Shown one piece after another: positions 31,645-39,672 of a DNA stretch of 64,000 bases. Position numbers and translations under genes: made by a program. Position 1 is the first letter of the stretch. Every line of letters starts with the position of its first letter. The stretch lies in NCBI GenBank assembly GCA_963730365.1, contig CAVSRM010000008.1, forward strand, positions 558,001 through 622,000. The letters run 5' to 3'. The DNA is from Fodinibacter sp963730365. GTDB taxonomy: Bacteria; Actinomycetota; Actinomycetes; Actinomycetales; Dermatophilaceae. The notes beneath the pieces were generated by a model. That model had not been told where the DNA came from. It searched no databases and saw only the letters and a program-made list of their open reading frames with translations.

Positions 31645-33142
31645 CGACCAGCCAGAGCAGCACCACCACCCATGGGGCGACCCCGCGGCGCAGGCCGAGC
31701 GTGAGGTCCTCCACCCGTGTGGACATGCCGAGCACCCGTCCGGGCACGTAGGCCACCGCAAGGGCGGTGAGGCGCATCAGCGCCACACCGTCGACCAGGC
31801 CCGAGGCGACGGCGGGCAGGGCCGCCCACACCAGCACGTCGTACCAGGGCAGGGAGTACGACGCCGCCAGGGAGTAGGCCAGCGCGAGGCACCCGGTCAC
31901 CCACAGCGCCACCACCCCGACACCGCTGATCGGGCCGGGGCCCGGGTCGACGGGTGGGTCTGCTTGTCGCGCGCCCGCAGGGCGACTGACGAGCAGCAGG
32001 CTCACCGCCAGCACGACGGCGAGGAGCGCCGCTCCGATGCTGATCAGCTCGCGGGTCTGCGCGAACCCGACCACCGGACCCAGCGTCTCCAGCACCACGC
32101 GCCACGGCGTGGCGAGCGAGACGGCCCGGCGCGAGCGCTGGAGCTGGTCGTAGACGTGCGGACCCGCCCAGAGCTGCAGGAAACCGGCCACCACCACGAA
32201 GGCCACCGCCAGGCTGGCGACCAGACCGGCCAGGCGGGCCCGGCGGTGACCGACGACCCACCAGGCGGCGACGATCCCGGCCGCGACGACGGCATACGTG
32301 AACTTCGTGGACCCGGCCAGGCCGACCACGGCGCCGGACGCGGCAGCCCAGGGCCAGCCGTCGCGGGCGGCGAGGGCCACCGCCGCGACGGCCAGGCCCA
32401 CCGCGACCGTGTCGATGTGGGCGCCGAGCACGCCGACGCCGAGGACGAGCGGGTTGAGGGTCCACAGCACGTCGACGCGGCCGTGGAGCGGCTCCGCCAG
32501 CGAGCGACGAAGCAGCCAGCGGACGGCGAGCCACGCGAGGACCACGAGCACCTGCCACACCCACACGCCCTCGCGCAGCGAGTCACCCCCCAACCAGGAG
32601 CTGAGCCCGTGCAGCATCGTCCCGAACGGCCCGTAGACGCTCGGCTCGGTGGTCCACGGCTCCTCGACCCGACTCGTGATCGGGTCCAGACCGCCGGCCC
32701 AGTCGACCGGTGCCTCCACCCACGGATCGCCGCCGCCGACGAGGATCCGCCCGTAGGCGAGGTAGTTGACGTGGTCGGCGGAGCCGAACGGTGCCACGAG
32801 GAGCGTCGCAGCGGCGAGGCCACCGGGCAGCAGCCACGACCGCAGCGCCGGAGGGCGGCTCCGCAGCCCGATGAGCACGCCGACCCCGGCGAGGAGGTAT
32901 GCCGTCCACATCACCCCGGTGACGGCACCGGCTCCCAGGGTGAGCGGCACGAGCGGCCCGGGAGCCCAGCCGGACGGACCGAGGTCGGGCTGGGCCGCGT
33001 TGGGGTCGGAGATCCCGACGAGCAGGAGCAGCGCGACGGAGACGAGCAGGATGGCCGGGCGCGCCACGGTCAGCACTGACCACGCGCGGCCCTCCGACCT
33101 GGGGGGCAGCGAAGGGGTCGGCCGGTTCAGCCGCGGTGCCAC
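31562..33142 (-). CDS. MptB-like alpha-1,6-mannosyltransferase
   Basis: A 526-aa multi-pass membrane protein resembling polyprenol-phosphomannose-dependent alpha-1,6-mannosyltransferases (MptA/MptB). The block SADHVNYLAYGRILVGGGDP (about residue 125) is the family signature, followed by VYGPFGTMLHGLSS and VLGAHIDTVAVGLA. Such enzymes extend the mannan core of lipomannan-type glycolipids. Start GTG 33142 overlaps the stop of the GT2 gene, indicating coupling; a GTG further in is possible. The 3' end overlaps the convergent gene by 83 bases. Confidence 0.87.
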   Translation of the reverse strand: MAPRLNRPTPSLPPRSEGRAWSVLTVARPAILLVSVALLLLVGISDPNAAQPDLGPSGWAPGPLVPLTLGAGAVTGVMWTAYLLAGVGVLIGLRSRPPALRSWLLPGGLAAATLLVAPFGSADHVNYLAYGRILVGGGDPWVEAPVDWAGGLDPITSRVEEPWTTEPSVYGPFGTMLHGLSSWLGGDSLREGVWVWQVLVVLAWLAVRWLLRRSLAEPLHGRVDVLWTLNPLVLGVGVLGAHIDTVAVGLAVAAVALAARDGWPWAAASGAVVGLAGSTKFTYAVVAAGIVAAWWVVGHRRARLAGLVASLAVAFVVVAGFLQLWAGPHVYDQLQRSRRAVSLATPWRVVLETLGPVVGFAQTRELISIGAALLAVVLAVSLLLVSRPAGARQADPPVDPGPGPISGVGVVALWVTGCLALAYSLAASYSLPWYDVLVWAALPAVASGLVDGVALMRLTALAVAYVPGRVLGMSTRVEDLTLGLRRGVAPWVVVLLWLVVIGAGVRTVWRRRRGPRPGDRTPSPTR

Positions 33143-33906
33143 GGTCGCCAGCCGCGGGCGGCCAGCGCCAGGAAGACGTCGCGGAACTGCGCCGCCCGGT
33201 GCAGCTGACCGCGCCAGTCCGAACCGCTGACCCGGTGCTGGAGCTCGCACGGGACCTCGAGGACGGGCAGCCCGGCACGCAGGACGTCGACCGTGAGTGC
33301 GGTCTCGACGCCCCAGCCCCGGGCGAGTGGCTGGGCCGCCTCGACGGCGGCAGGGCTCAGGCAGCGCATGCCGGAGAGCGGCTGGACCGGACGGAACCCG
33401 GTGAGCGACTCGATGCCGTCCCTGGCCAGCTGCACGACGAAGCCCCTTCCGCCGCCGCTCGTCAGCTGCGCCGGGAGGGTGGCGATGGTCATCGCTGCGG
33501 TGCCGTCGAGGACCGCCGGAATGAGGACGCCGAGGTTCGTTGCCGTCTCGCGCAGGTCGCCGTCGACGAAGAGGAGGGCGGCGGGCCACGCCGCGTCGGT
33601 GGCGGCGGGGTCGGCGGTGGCGGCGGGGTCGACGGTGGCGGCGGGGTCGGAGCCGGCGTCGGCCCGCTCGAGGTCGCGTACCGCTCGCACCCCGGTCTCG
33701 AGCGCGGCCGCCTTCCCCCGGTTGCGTTCGTGTCGCACGACGACGGCGCCCGCGGCCCGGGCGACGGCCGAGGTGGTGTCGCTGCTTCCGTCGTCGACCA
33801 CGACGACGCGGCCCACTGCGGGCAGCGAGAGCACCGCGGCGACCGTGTCGGCGATGCGCTCGGCCTCGTCCTTGCACGGGATGATGGCCGCCACCCGCGT
33901 GGCCAT
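33127..33906 (-). CDS. GT2-family glycosyltransferase
   Basis: A 259-aa family-2 glycosyltransferase: AAIIPCKDEAERIADTV at the N-terminus, VVVVDDGSSDTTSAVA, and FVDGDL for the metal-binding DXD-like site. Such enzymes make polyprenyl-phosphate sugars or add sugars in the cytoplasm, here possibly the donor for the neighbouring membrane mannosyltransferases. A low-complexity insert of repeated DPAAT units occurs around residue 90. ATG 33906 is used; GTG 33915 is possible. Confidence 0.88.
   Translation of the reverse strand: MATRVAAIIPCKDEAERIADTVAAVLSLPAVGRVVVVDDGSSDTTSAVARAAGAVVVRHERNRGKAAALETGVRAVRDLERADAGSDPAATVDPAATADPAATDAAWPAALLFVDGDLRETATNLGVLIPAVLDGTAAMTIATLPAQLTSGGGRGFVVQLARDGIESLTGFRPVQPLSGMRCLSPAAVEAAQPLARGWGVETALTVDVLRAGLPVLEVPCELQHRVSGSDWRGQLHRAAQFRDVFLALAARGWRPWHRG
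33598..33651 (-). repeat. Three tandem 18-bp units inside the GT2 gene
   Basis: GGTGGCGGCGGGGTCGRM three times in a row, encoding repeated DPAAT(V/A) on the minus strand. An in-frame expansion of 6 codons per unit, likely unstable in copy number. Confidence 0.8.
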
Positions 33907-33994
33907 CGCGCTCACCCGGCCCCCAGGCCCCGGGTCGTGGCCCCATGCGCGTGTCGGGGCAGCCACCCGGGCCCCCGCCACACCTGGGAGGCCC

Positions 33995-34888
33995 TCACCG
34001 GAGCGTGACCTGCCGGCTGAGCAGGCCGGAGCGGGCCCGACGTTCGTCGGCGGTGAGTGGGGCACCGTCTGCCAGCGCCCCGGCATACCGGCTGCCCCAG
34101 GACGCCAGCTCGTCCTCGTGGTCCTCGGGTCCCTGCTCCGGATCGAGGTCCCACACCGGCACGAGGAGACCGCAGGCCCGGAACGCGCCGAGCAGCCGGG
34201 TGCCCGGGCCCAGGGGGTCCTCGCCCGCGGCGTGCAGGCGGGAGAGGGCATCGGTGGCGGCATCCTCGTCGTCGGGCAGGACGAGGCGGATGTGCGCCCG
34301 GTCGCCGATGCGCACCCAGTACGCCGAGGGCAGGGCCGTCATCCGCGACGTGGGGACGACGCTCTCGTTGGCGCGCTCGAGGGACAGGGCCGCCTCGCCC
34401 TCCAGCTCCTGACCCTCGACCCAGAAGTCGAAGCCCTCGTGAACGGTCACGTCGAAGGTCGAGTCGTCGCGGAGGATGTCCTGGAGGCGGGGGCTCTCTG
34501 CCGTGACCGGCTCGGTGGTGAGCACCGGGTGCCCCTCCTCGGCGGCGAGAGCGGCCAGGACCTGCGCCGCGAGGTCCCGGGAGGCGTCACCGCTGGAGTT
34601 GCCCGACTGGGTGCCGATGAGCACCGAGCCGTCGGCGCGGTGCAGGCCCGGCCAGGCCATCGGCAGGACCGTCGCGACGATCACCTCGGAGGGAGAGCCC
34701 TCCGGGACGTGCTCCTCGCGCACCGTCACGGTCGCCGTCGCGGCCGGAAGGATCTCACGCAGGGCGACCCAGTCGGTCTCCCCGGCGAGGCCCTCGAACG
34801 GGCGCCGTTCGAAGGGGGCCGGACCCGGACGGGAACGGCGCCCCGACCCGGAGTCGGAGCCGCGCTGACGTCGTGATGCCTTGCCCAT
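33995..34888 (-). CDS. DUF5926 family protein
   Basis: A 297-aa soluble protein starting MGKASRRQR, rich in charged residues. It matches the actinobacterial DUF5926 family (REILPAATATV, RADGSVLIGTQSGN, FDFWVEGQELEGEAALSLER). Function is unknown. The start at ATG 34888 is preferred over the upstream in-frame 34897 because MGKASRR is the usual family beginning. It is tandem with the ATPase-like gene upstream, 39 bases away. Confidence 0.85.
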   Translation of the reverse strand: MGKASRRQRGSDSGSGRRSRPGPAPFERRPFEGLAGETDWVALREILPAATATVTVREEHVPEGSPSEVIVATVLPMAWPGLHRADGSVLIGTQSGNSSGDASRDLAAQVLAALAAEEGHPVLTTEPVTAESPRLQDILRDDSTFDVTVHEGFDFWVEGQELEGEAALSLERANESVVPTSRMTALPSAYWVRIGDRAHIRLVLPDDEDAATDALSRLHAAGEDPLGPGTRLLGAFRACGLLVPVWDLDPEQGPEDHEDELASWGSRYAGALADGAPLTADERRARSGLLSRQVTLR

Positions 34889-34927
34889 GCGCGACACCCT
34901 AGTGCCGGGTTCGGCGCCTGCCCGCGA

Positions 34928-35440
34928 TCAGGTGGCGCGCCGCCGGCTCGGCCCGCCGAGGGTGGCCCACACGACGCTGCCGGCGCGGTCCTCGGTCACT
35001 CCCCACTCGTGCGCGATGGATCGCACGATCCGTAGCCCCCGACCCGAGGACAGCCACACGGTGCGCGGCGCCGGGTGCGGGACGGTGGCGCCGCCGCCGT
35101 CGGTCACCTCGACCTCGACGACCTCGCCGCGGATCTTCCACCGCACGCGGATCGTCCCGTCGGACAGCGGCCGCGCATGGCGCACGGCGTTCGTGAGCAG
35201 CTCGGAGGCGACGATCTCGGCCTCGTCGACCAGCGACTCGGGCAGGTCGCGTTCCTGCAGGTCGGCGACGATCTGGTGCCGGACCCGCGCGACGGACGTC
35301 GCGTCCGGGGCCACCCTGACCGTGCAGATGATGCTGTCGGCGCCGGGACCGGAGGTCTCCGCGACGTCGAGATCGGACCCGGCGTCGGCGCCGTCGAGTT
35401 CTGCAGGGGCTGCGGGGGACGCGGCATCGTGCGAAGTCAC
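34928..35440 (-). CDS. HATPase anti-sigma-factor-like kinase
   Basis: A 170-aa protein with a single GHKL ATPase domain of the RsbW/SpoIIAB type: N-box ASELLTNAVRHA (about residue 78), DGGGATVP and SSGRGLRIV. Such proteins bind and inhibit alternative sigma factors or phosphorylate anti-anti-sigma factors. About 40 Ala/Asp-rich residues precede the domain. A SpoIIE-type phosphatase encoded at 45230 could be an opposing partner, but there is no direct linkage. Confidence 0.88.
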   Translation of the reverse strand: MTSHDAASPAAPAELDGADAGSDLDVAETSGPGADSIICTVRVAPDATSVARVRHQIVADLQERDLPESLVDEAEIVASELLTNAVRHARPLSDGTIRVRWKIRGEVVEVEVTDGGGATVPHPAPRTVWLSSGRGLRIVRSIAHEWGVTEDRAGSVVWATLGGPSRRRAT

Positions 35441-35449
35441 CGACCCAAC

Positions 35450-36268
35450 CTAACCCGAGCGAGCCAGTCGATCGATGACTCGGCGCGGATGGTTCGTGAT
35501 GATGACGTCGACCCCCAGGTCGACGCACCGGTCGACGTCAACGTCCTCGTCGACCGTGTAAACGTACACTTGGTGCCCGAGCCGCTGATACGCCCGGACC
35601 ACCCTCGGGCGCCGGAGGAAGCGGGTGTGCAGCCCGACGGCGCCCACCCCGGGGGGCAACGTGCCGTCGAGGGCGATCGAGGGGGTGGCGGTGTCGACGA
35701 GGTGCACCAGCGGGACGGCGGGGGCGAGCTTGTGCACCCTGGTCAGGGCGCGGCGGGAGAAGGACATGACCCGCACGAACGGCCGCCCCGGCTGGTCACC
35801 CGCGTCGAGGTCGAAGGAGCGCAGCACCTGAACGAGCGTGCGCTCGACGTCGCCGCCGTGTCGGGTCGGGTGCTTGGTCTCGATGAGGGTGACGATCTCC
35901 TGCTGCTGGTCGACGAGGGCGTCCAGGAGCCGGCGCAGCGTGAGCAGGCGCCCTCTCTCGGGATCGGCCTCGGGGGTCTCCCCCTCGTGGCCGCGGGCCT
36001 TCCAGGACGCCCAGTCCAGCTCCTCGAGGCGCGCCAGCTCGAGTGCCGAGACGACTCCGGCGCCGTTGGAGGTGCGGTTGACCTTCCGGTCGTGGACGCA
36101 GACGAGGTGGAGGTCGGCGGTGAGGCGCACGTCGCACTCGACGCCGTCGGCGCCGCGGTCGAAGGCCTTCTGGTAGGCGGCGAGGGTGTGCTCCGGCTCC
36201 TCGGAGCTCGCGCCGCGGTGCGCGACGACCAGCGGGCGGTGCCCCTGTGGGGCCTGCTCGTCGGTCAC
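35450..36268 (-). CDS. ugpQ: Glycerophosphodiester phosphodiesterase
   Basis: A 272-aa GDPD-family enzyme that splits glycerophosphodiesters to glycerol 3-phosphate and an alcohol. Catalytic and metal residues are His17-Arg18 (VAHRGAS), Glu44/Asp46 (VECDVRL) and His59 (CVHDRKV). No signal peptide is present, so it is cytoplasmic. It is followed 9 bases later by the HATPase gene in the same direction. Confidence 0.93.
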   Translation of the reverse strand: MTDEQAPQGHRPLVVAHRGASSEEPEHTLAAYQKAFDRGADGVECDVRLTADLHLVCVHDRKVNRTSNGAGVVSALELARLEELDWASWKARGHEGETPEADPERGRLLTLRRLLDALVDQQQEIVTLIETKHPTRHGGDVERTLVQVLRSFDLDAGDQPGRPFVRVMSFSRRALTRVHKLAPAVPLVHLVDTATPSIALDGTLPPGVGAVGLHTRFLRRPRVVRAYQRLGHQVYVYTVDEDVDVDRCVDLGVDVIITNHPRRVIDRLARSG

Positions 36269-36401
36269 ACCCCCATCCTCTCGTCACCTCACCGACTTTG
36301 TCTCCCAGGACGTCGGCAACACGCGGCCCGGGCGGCGTGCCACGGCATCCGGGCGGGCGACGACGGTGGAGGGCTCACACGTCCGGGGCCCCTACCGTTG
36401 G

Positions 36402-36887
36402 ATGATCGTGAGCCTTCCACCCTTCCAGCACCTCGTCGACGAGCACTGGCGCGACGTCGCCAGGCTCGCGCACGCCCTCGCCGGCCCCACCCACGGCGAC
36501 GACGTCGCACAGCAGGCGTGGACCCAGGCGCTCGCCGCCTACCCGGGGCTCACCCACGCCCGCAACCTGCGGTCCTGGCTCCTCACGATCACCCACCGGT
36601 GCGCGATGGACCACCACCGCACCGCTCGCCGCACGACACCCCACGAAGACCCCTCCGCCCTGGCCGAAGCCGTGACCCTGCCACCGCCCGACCTCCCCGA
36701 CGGCGAGCTCTGGGCCAGGGTCGGGGCCCTCCCGCCGCGACAACGGGAGGCCGTCGTGCTCCGCTTCGTCGCCGACCTCGACCACCGCGCCATCGCCGCC
36801 GCCCTCGGCACCTCGGCGGGGATGAGCCGCCGGCTCGTCAGCGACGCCGTCGCCACGCTCCGCCTCGACGTGAAGGACGTTCCATGA
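36402..36887 (+). CDS. Small sigma-70-like factor
   Basis: A 161-aa ECF-type sigma factor. Region 2 can be seen as HGDDVAQQAWTQALAAYPGLTHARNLRSWL (split here across adjacent blocks) and region 4 as LPPRQREAVVLRFVADLDHR followed by a helix-turn-helix. It overlaps the ogt gene by 4 bases (ATGA). This sigma-ogt pairing recurs in actinobacteria and suggests a DNA-alkylation response, although no anti-sigma gene is next to it. ATG 36402 used; GTG 36408 possible. Confidence 0.85.
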   Translation: MIVSLPPFQHLVDEHWRDVARLAHALAGPTHGDDVAQQAWTQALAAYPGLTHARNLRSWLLTITHRCAMDHHRTARRTTPHEDPSALAEAVTLPPPDLPDGELWARVGALPPRQREAVVLRFVADLDHRAIAAALGTSAGMSRRLVSDAVATLRLDVKDVP

Positions 36888-37465
36888 CCAACCCTCTCCT
36901 GACCTTCGACCCGCGGCTCTCGGGGCCGCCAGTGCTGGGGACCACCGACGTCTCGTTCACCACCGAGGACACCGCGGTGGGGCGCCTGCTCGTCGCGGCG
37001 ACCCCCGGCGGCACGCTGCTGACCTGCGCGTATGCCGCGGACGTCGCCGCCGAGGACCGGTGGCTCCAGCGCCTCGCCGACACCGTCAGCCCCCGGGTGC
37101 TGCGGCACGCGGCCCCCACGGACCGCGCCCGCCGCGCCCTCGCGGCCTACTTCGCCGGTGTCAGCCGGTCACTCGACGTGCCCTTCGACCTGGCACTGGC
37201 CAGCCCCTTCCAGCGCGATGTGCTCACGGCACTGCGCGAGCGCGTCGGCTACGGCGAGCGGACGACGTATGCCGTGCTGGCGACGGCATCCGGTCACTCG
37301 GGAGCCTCACGGGCGGTGGGCACCGCGCTCGGCGGCAACCCGCTGTGCGTCGTGCTGCCCTGCCACCGCGTGCTCCCGGCCTCGGGTGGGGTCGGGGGGT
37401 ACGCGGGTGGGCCGGCTGCCAAGGCTCACCTCCTCGCGCTCGAGGCGGGGACGCTCAGCGGGTGA
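36884..37465 (+). CDS. ogt: Methylated-DNA-[protein]-cysteine S-methyltransferase
   Basis: A 193-aa O6-alkylguanine DNA alkyltransferase, a suicide repair enzyme. The acceptor Cys160 lies in LPCHRVLP, preceded by SPFQRDVLTALRERVGYGE and the recognition helix (SGASRAVGTALGGNP). It is translationally coupled to the sigma factor. Its 3' end overlaps the convergent LLM-hemerythrin gene by 11 bases. Confidence 0.95.
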   Translation: MTNPLLTFDPRLSGPPVLGTTDVSFTTEDTAVGRLLVAATPGGTLLTCAYAADVAAEDRWLQRLADTVSPRVLRHAAPTDRARRALAAYFAGVSRSLDVPFDLALASPFQRDVLTALRERVGYGERTTYAVLATASGHSGASRAVGTALGGNPLCVVLPCHRVLPASGGVGGYAGGPAAKAHLLALEAGTLSG

Positions 37466-39158
37466 AGCCGTGGCGCGCCAGCGGATGCAGCAGCTCGTGC
37501 TCCTCGTAGGACAGATGGCTCAGCAGGGCGTCGGTGAGCAGGTCGACGACGCGCCGGAGGCGGTTCAGGGCCCCCTCCTCATGAGCGACCAGCGAGACCA
37601 GGGCGCGGTCGACGTCGTCGAGGATGTCGTGGATGACCTCGTGCTCCTCCTCGAGCCGCGCCACGACCGGCACCACGTCGGGGTCGTGCCACCGCAGGTG
37701 CGGGAAGATCGCGGCGTCCTCGAGGCCGTGGTGCCCGGTGACGATCCGGCAGTAGGACTCACAGTAGGCGCCGAGGCTCCAGTTGTTCTGCCGCATGGTC
37801 ATGTCGTTGACGGCTGACCGCGCCGCGCCCGCCGCGAGGTGGCCGCGCACCACCTCGTCGACGACGTCGCGCAGCTGGGTGAGCTCGCCGCGCAGGTGGT
37901 CGTGCACGTCGACGAGGTGCTGCGGCGCCGCGAGCTGCTGCGCGTCGTAGGCCGTCTGCTCGTCAGCGCCCGGTCGCACCGGATAGGTGGGTCGGGACGC
38001 CTCGTCCCAGGGCAGCACCCCCGTGAGCCGGGTGCCGTCGTCGGGGGTCGGCACCACGACAGGGCGTGGGGATGCCGACGACAGCACCGGCGTAGGTGGC
38101 CGTGCCCTCTCCGCGGTGGGTGGCGCCGGCTCCCCCGAGGCGGGCGTCGCGGCATCCGCCGGGTTCGGAGGCTTCGACGAGTTCGTTGATGTCGCTGGGT
38201 TCGACGATGTCGCGGAGTTCGCCGAGTCCGTCGGTGTCGCCGGGGCTGCCGAGCCCGGTGCAGGCGTGGCCGCTCGCCGCTCGCGCTCGACCGCCACGAG
38301 GTCCCGCACGAGGGGCGCGACCTCCTCACCGAACCGGCGCACGTCGTCGGGGTCGTCGGTGGCGAGGATGTACGTCGACATCCCCTCCTGGAGGGTGAGG
38401 CCCGCCAGCTGCTCGGCCCAGTCCCCGGGCCGGCCCTGCAGCATGCCCGCAGAGGAGCCGAACCGGCCGGAGATGTTGTAGAGGCGGCGGATGGCGAGCG
38501 GTGCGCGGCCCGCCGCGACGGCGGCGTCGTCGATCGCCGTGTTCATCGGGCCCAGCGCGTCGGGTGCGGCCGGGCCCATGCTCGGGAGCCATCCGTCGGC
38601 CAGGCGCCCGGTAAGGCGGAGCATCCGTGGCTTGTAGGCGCCGATCCAGATGCCCACCGGGTGGGCCGGCGCCGGTCCGGCGTGCAGGCCGACGGCCCGG
38701 TGGTGGACACCGTCGACGCGCACGTTTCCCCGCCCTGCCCAGAGCCCGCGGATGATCGCCACGGCCTCCTCGAGCGCATCGACCGAGTCACCGGGGGTGA
38801 GCCGGCGCCCCCCGGCGGCCTCGATCGCCTGCCAGAAGGCACCGGTGCCCAGACCGAGCTCCACCCGGCCTCCGGTGAGCAGGTCCAGGCTGGCGACCGA
38901 ACCGGCGAGCACGACGGGGTTGCGCAACGGCAGGTTCGCGACGTTGAGCGCCACCCGCACCGTTGACGTCCGGGCGGCGATGACCGACAGGAGCGTCCAG
39001 GCGTCGAGGTGCGCGGCCTGGTAGGGGTGGTCCTGGATCGTGACCAGGTCCAGCCCGCTCACCTCGGCCACCTGGGCGAGCGCCAGGACGTCGTCGGCCG
39101 AGGCTGCCGCGGGCGTGGCGAACAGCCCGAACTCGACCTCGTGGCCGTAGTCGGTCAC
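37455..39158 (-). CDS. LLM-class oxidoreductase fused to a hemerythrin domain
   Basis: A 567-aa fusion. Residues 1-300 are a luciferase-like (LLM, often F420- or FMN-dependent) TIM barrel: GLDLVTIQDHPYQ, LPLRNPVVLAGSVASLDLLT, GRVELGLGTG. Residues 300-385 are an Ala/Thr/Ser/Pro linker, and residues 400-567 form a hemerythrin (HHE) domain (HDHLRGELTQL, HHGLEDAAIFPHL, EEEHEVIHDIL, HLSYEEHELLHPLARHG). A joined flavin/F420 redox site and di-iron O2/NO-binding site suggests oxidant or NO chemistry. The start overlaps the TPR gene stop (ATGA). Confidence 0.9.
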   Translation of the reverse strand: MTDYGHEVEFGLFATPAAASADDVLALAQVAEVSGLDLVTIQDHPYQAAHLDAWTLLSVIAARTSTVRVALNVANLPLRNPVVLAGSVASLDLLTGGRVELGLGTGAFWQAIEAAGGRRLTPGDSVDALEEAVAIIRGLWAGRGNVRVDGVHHRAVGLHAGPAPAHPVGIWIGAYKPRMLRLTGRLADGWLPSMGPAAPDALGPMNTAIDDAAVAAGRAPLAIRRLYNISGRFGSSAGMLQGRPGDWAEQLAGLTLQEGMSTYILATDDPDDVRRFGEEVAPLVRDLVAVERERRAATPAPGSAAPATPTDSANSATSSNPATSTNSSKPPNPADAATPASGEPAPPTAERARPPTPVLSSASPRPVVVPTPDDGTRLTGVLPWDEASRPTYPVRPGADEQTAYDAQQLAAPQHLVDVHDHLRGELTQLRDVVDEVVRGHLAAGAARSAVNDMTMRQNNWSLGAYCESYCRIVTGHHGLEDAAIFPHLRWHDPDVVPVVARLEEEHEVIHDILDDVDRALVSLVAHEEGALNRLRRVVDLLTDALLSHLSYEEHELLHPLARHGFTR

Positions 39159-39556
39159 GAGCCACCCTCCGAGGCCTCGCCCCCGCGGAGCCGGCCGGTT
39201 CCGGCATACCCACCGAGCAGCTCGGCCATGGCCAGGTAACGGGTGGCCTCGGCTCGGCGACCCCGTCGTTGCAGGGTGCGCCCGAGGAGCAGGTTGGCGT
39301 AGGGCTCGTCGGGGTCGTCGACCAGGATCGCCCGCACCACGGTCTCGGAGCGCTCGAGCTGCGCGGAGTGGTAGTAGGCGCGAGCCAGCATGAGGCGCAG
39401 CTCCGTGGTGCCGTGCAGCGGCGGCTCCAGCGCCGACTCGTCGACGAGGAGGGCGAAGGCCTGCGCCGCGGCCTGGTACTCACCGTGCTCGAACTGCGCA
39501 CGGGCACGCTCGTAGCGCTCGGCCATGCCGTCGGGCGGGTGCTGCGCGGTGGTCAC
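39155..39556 (-). CDS. Tetratricopeptide-repeat protein
   Basis: A 133-aa helical protein with about three TPR units (AERYERARAQFEHGEYQAAAQAF; LMLARAYYHSAQLERSE; NLLLGRTLQRRGRRAEATRYL). It is likely a small protein-protein adaptor. It is co-translated with the LLM-hemerythrin fusion downstream. Confidence 0.88.
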   Translation of the reverse strand: MTTAQHPPDGMAERYERARAQFEHGEYQAAAQAFALLVDESALEPPLHGTTELRLMLARAYYHSAQLERSETVVRAILVDDPDEPYANLLLGRTLQRRGRRAEATRYLAMAELLGGYAGTGRLRGGEASEGGS

Positions 39557-39672
39557 GGCCCGGTCAACGCCGGCTGGCGTGGCCCCATTCCGTGGGTTGC
39601 CCGGCCCGAATGCCGAGCCATCGGTGCGTGTGCCCTTGCCATCGCCCGCGCGTCAGGCAAGATCGAGACGTC

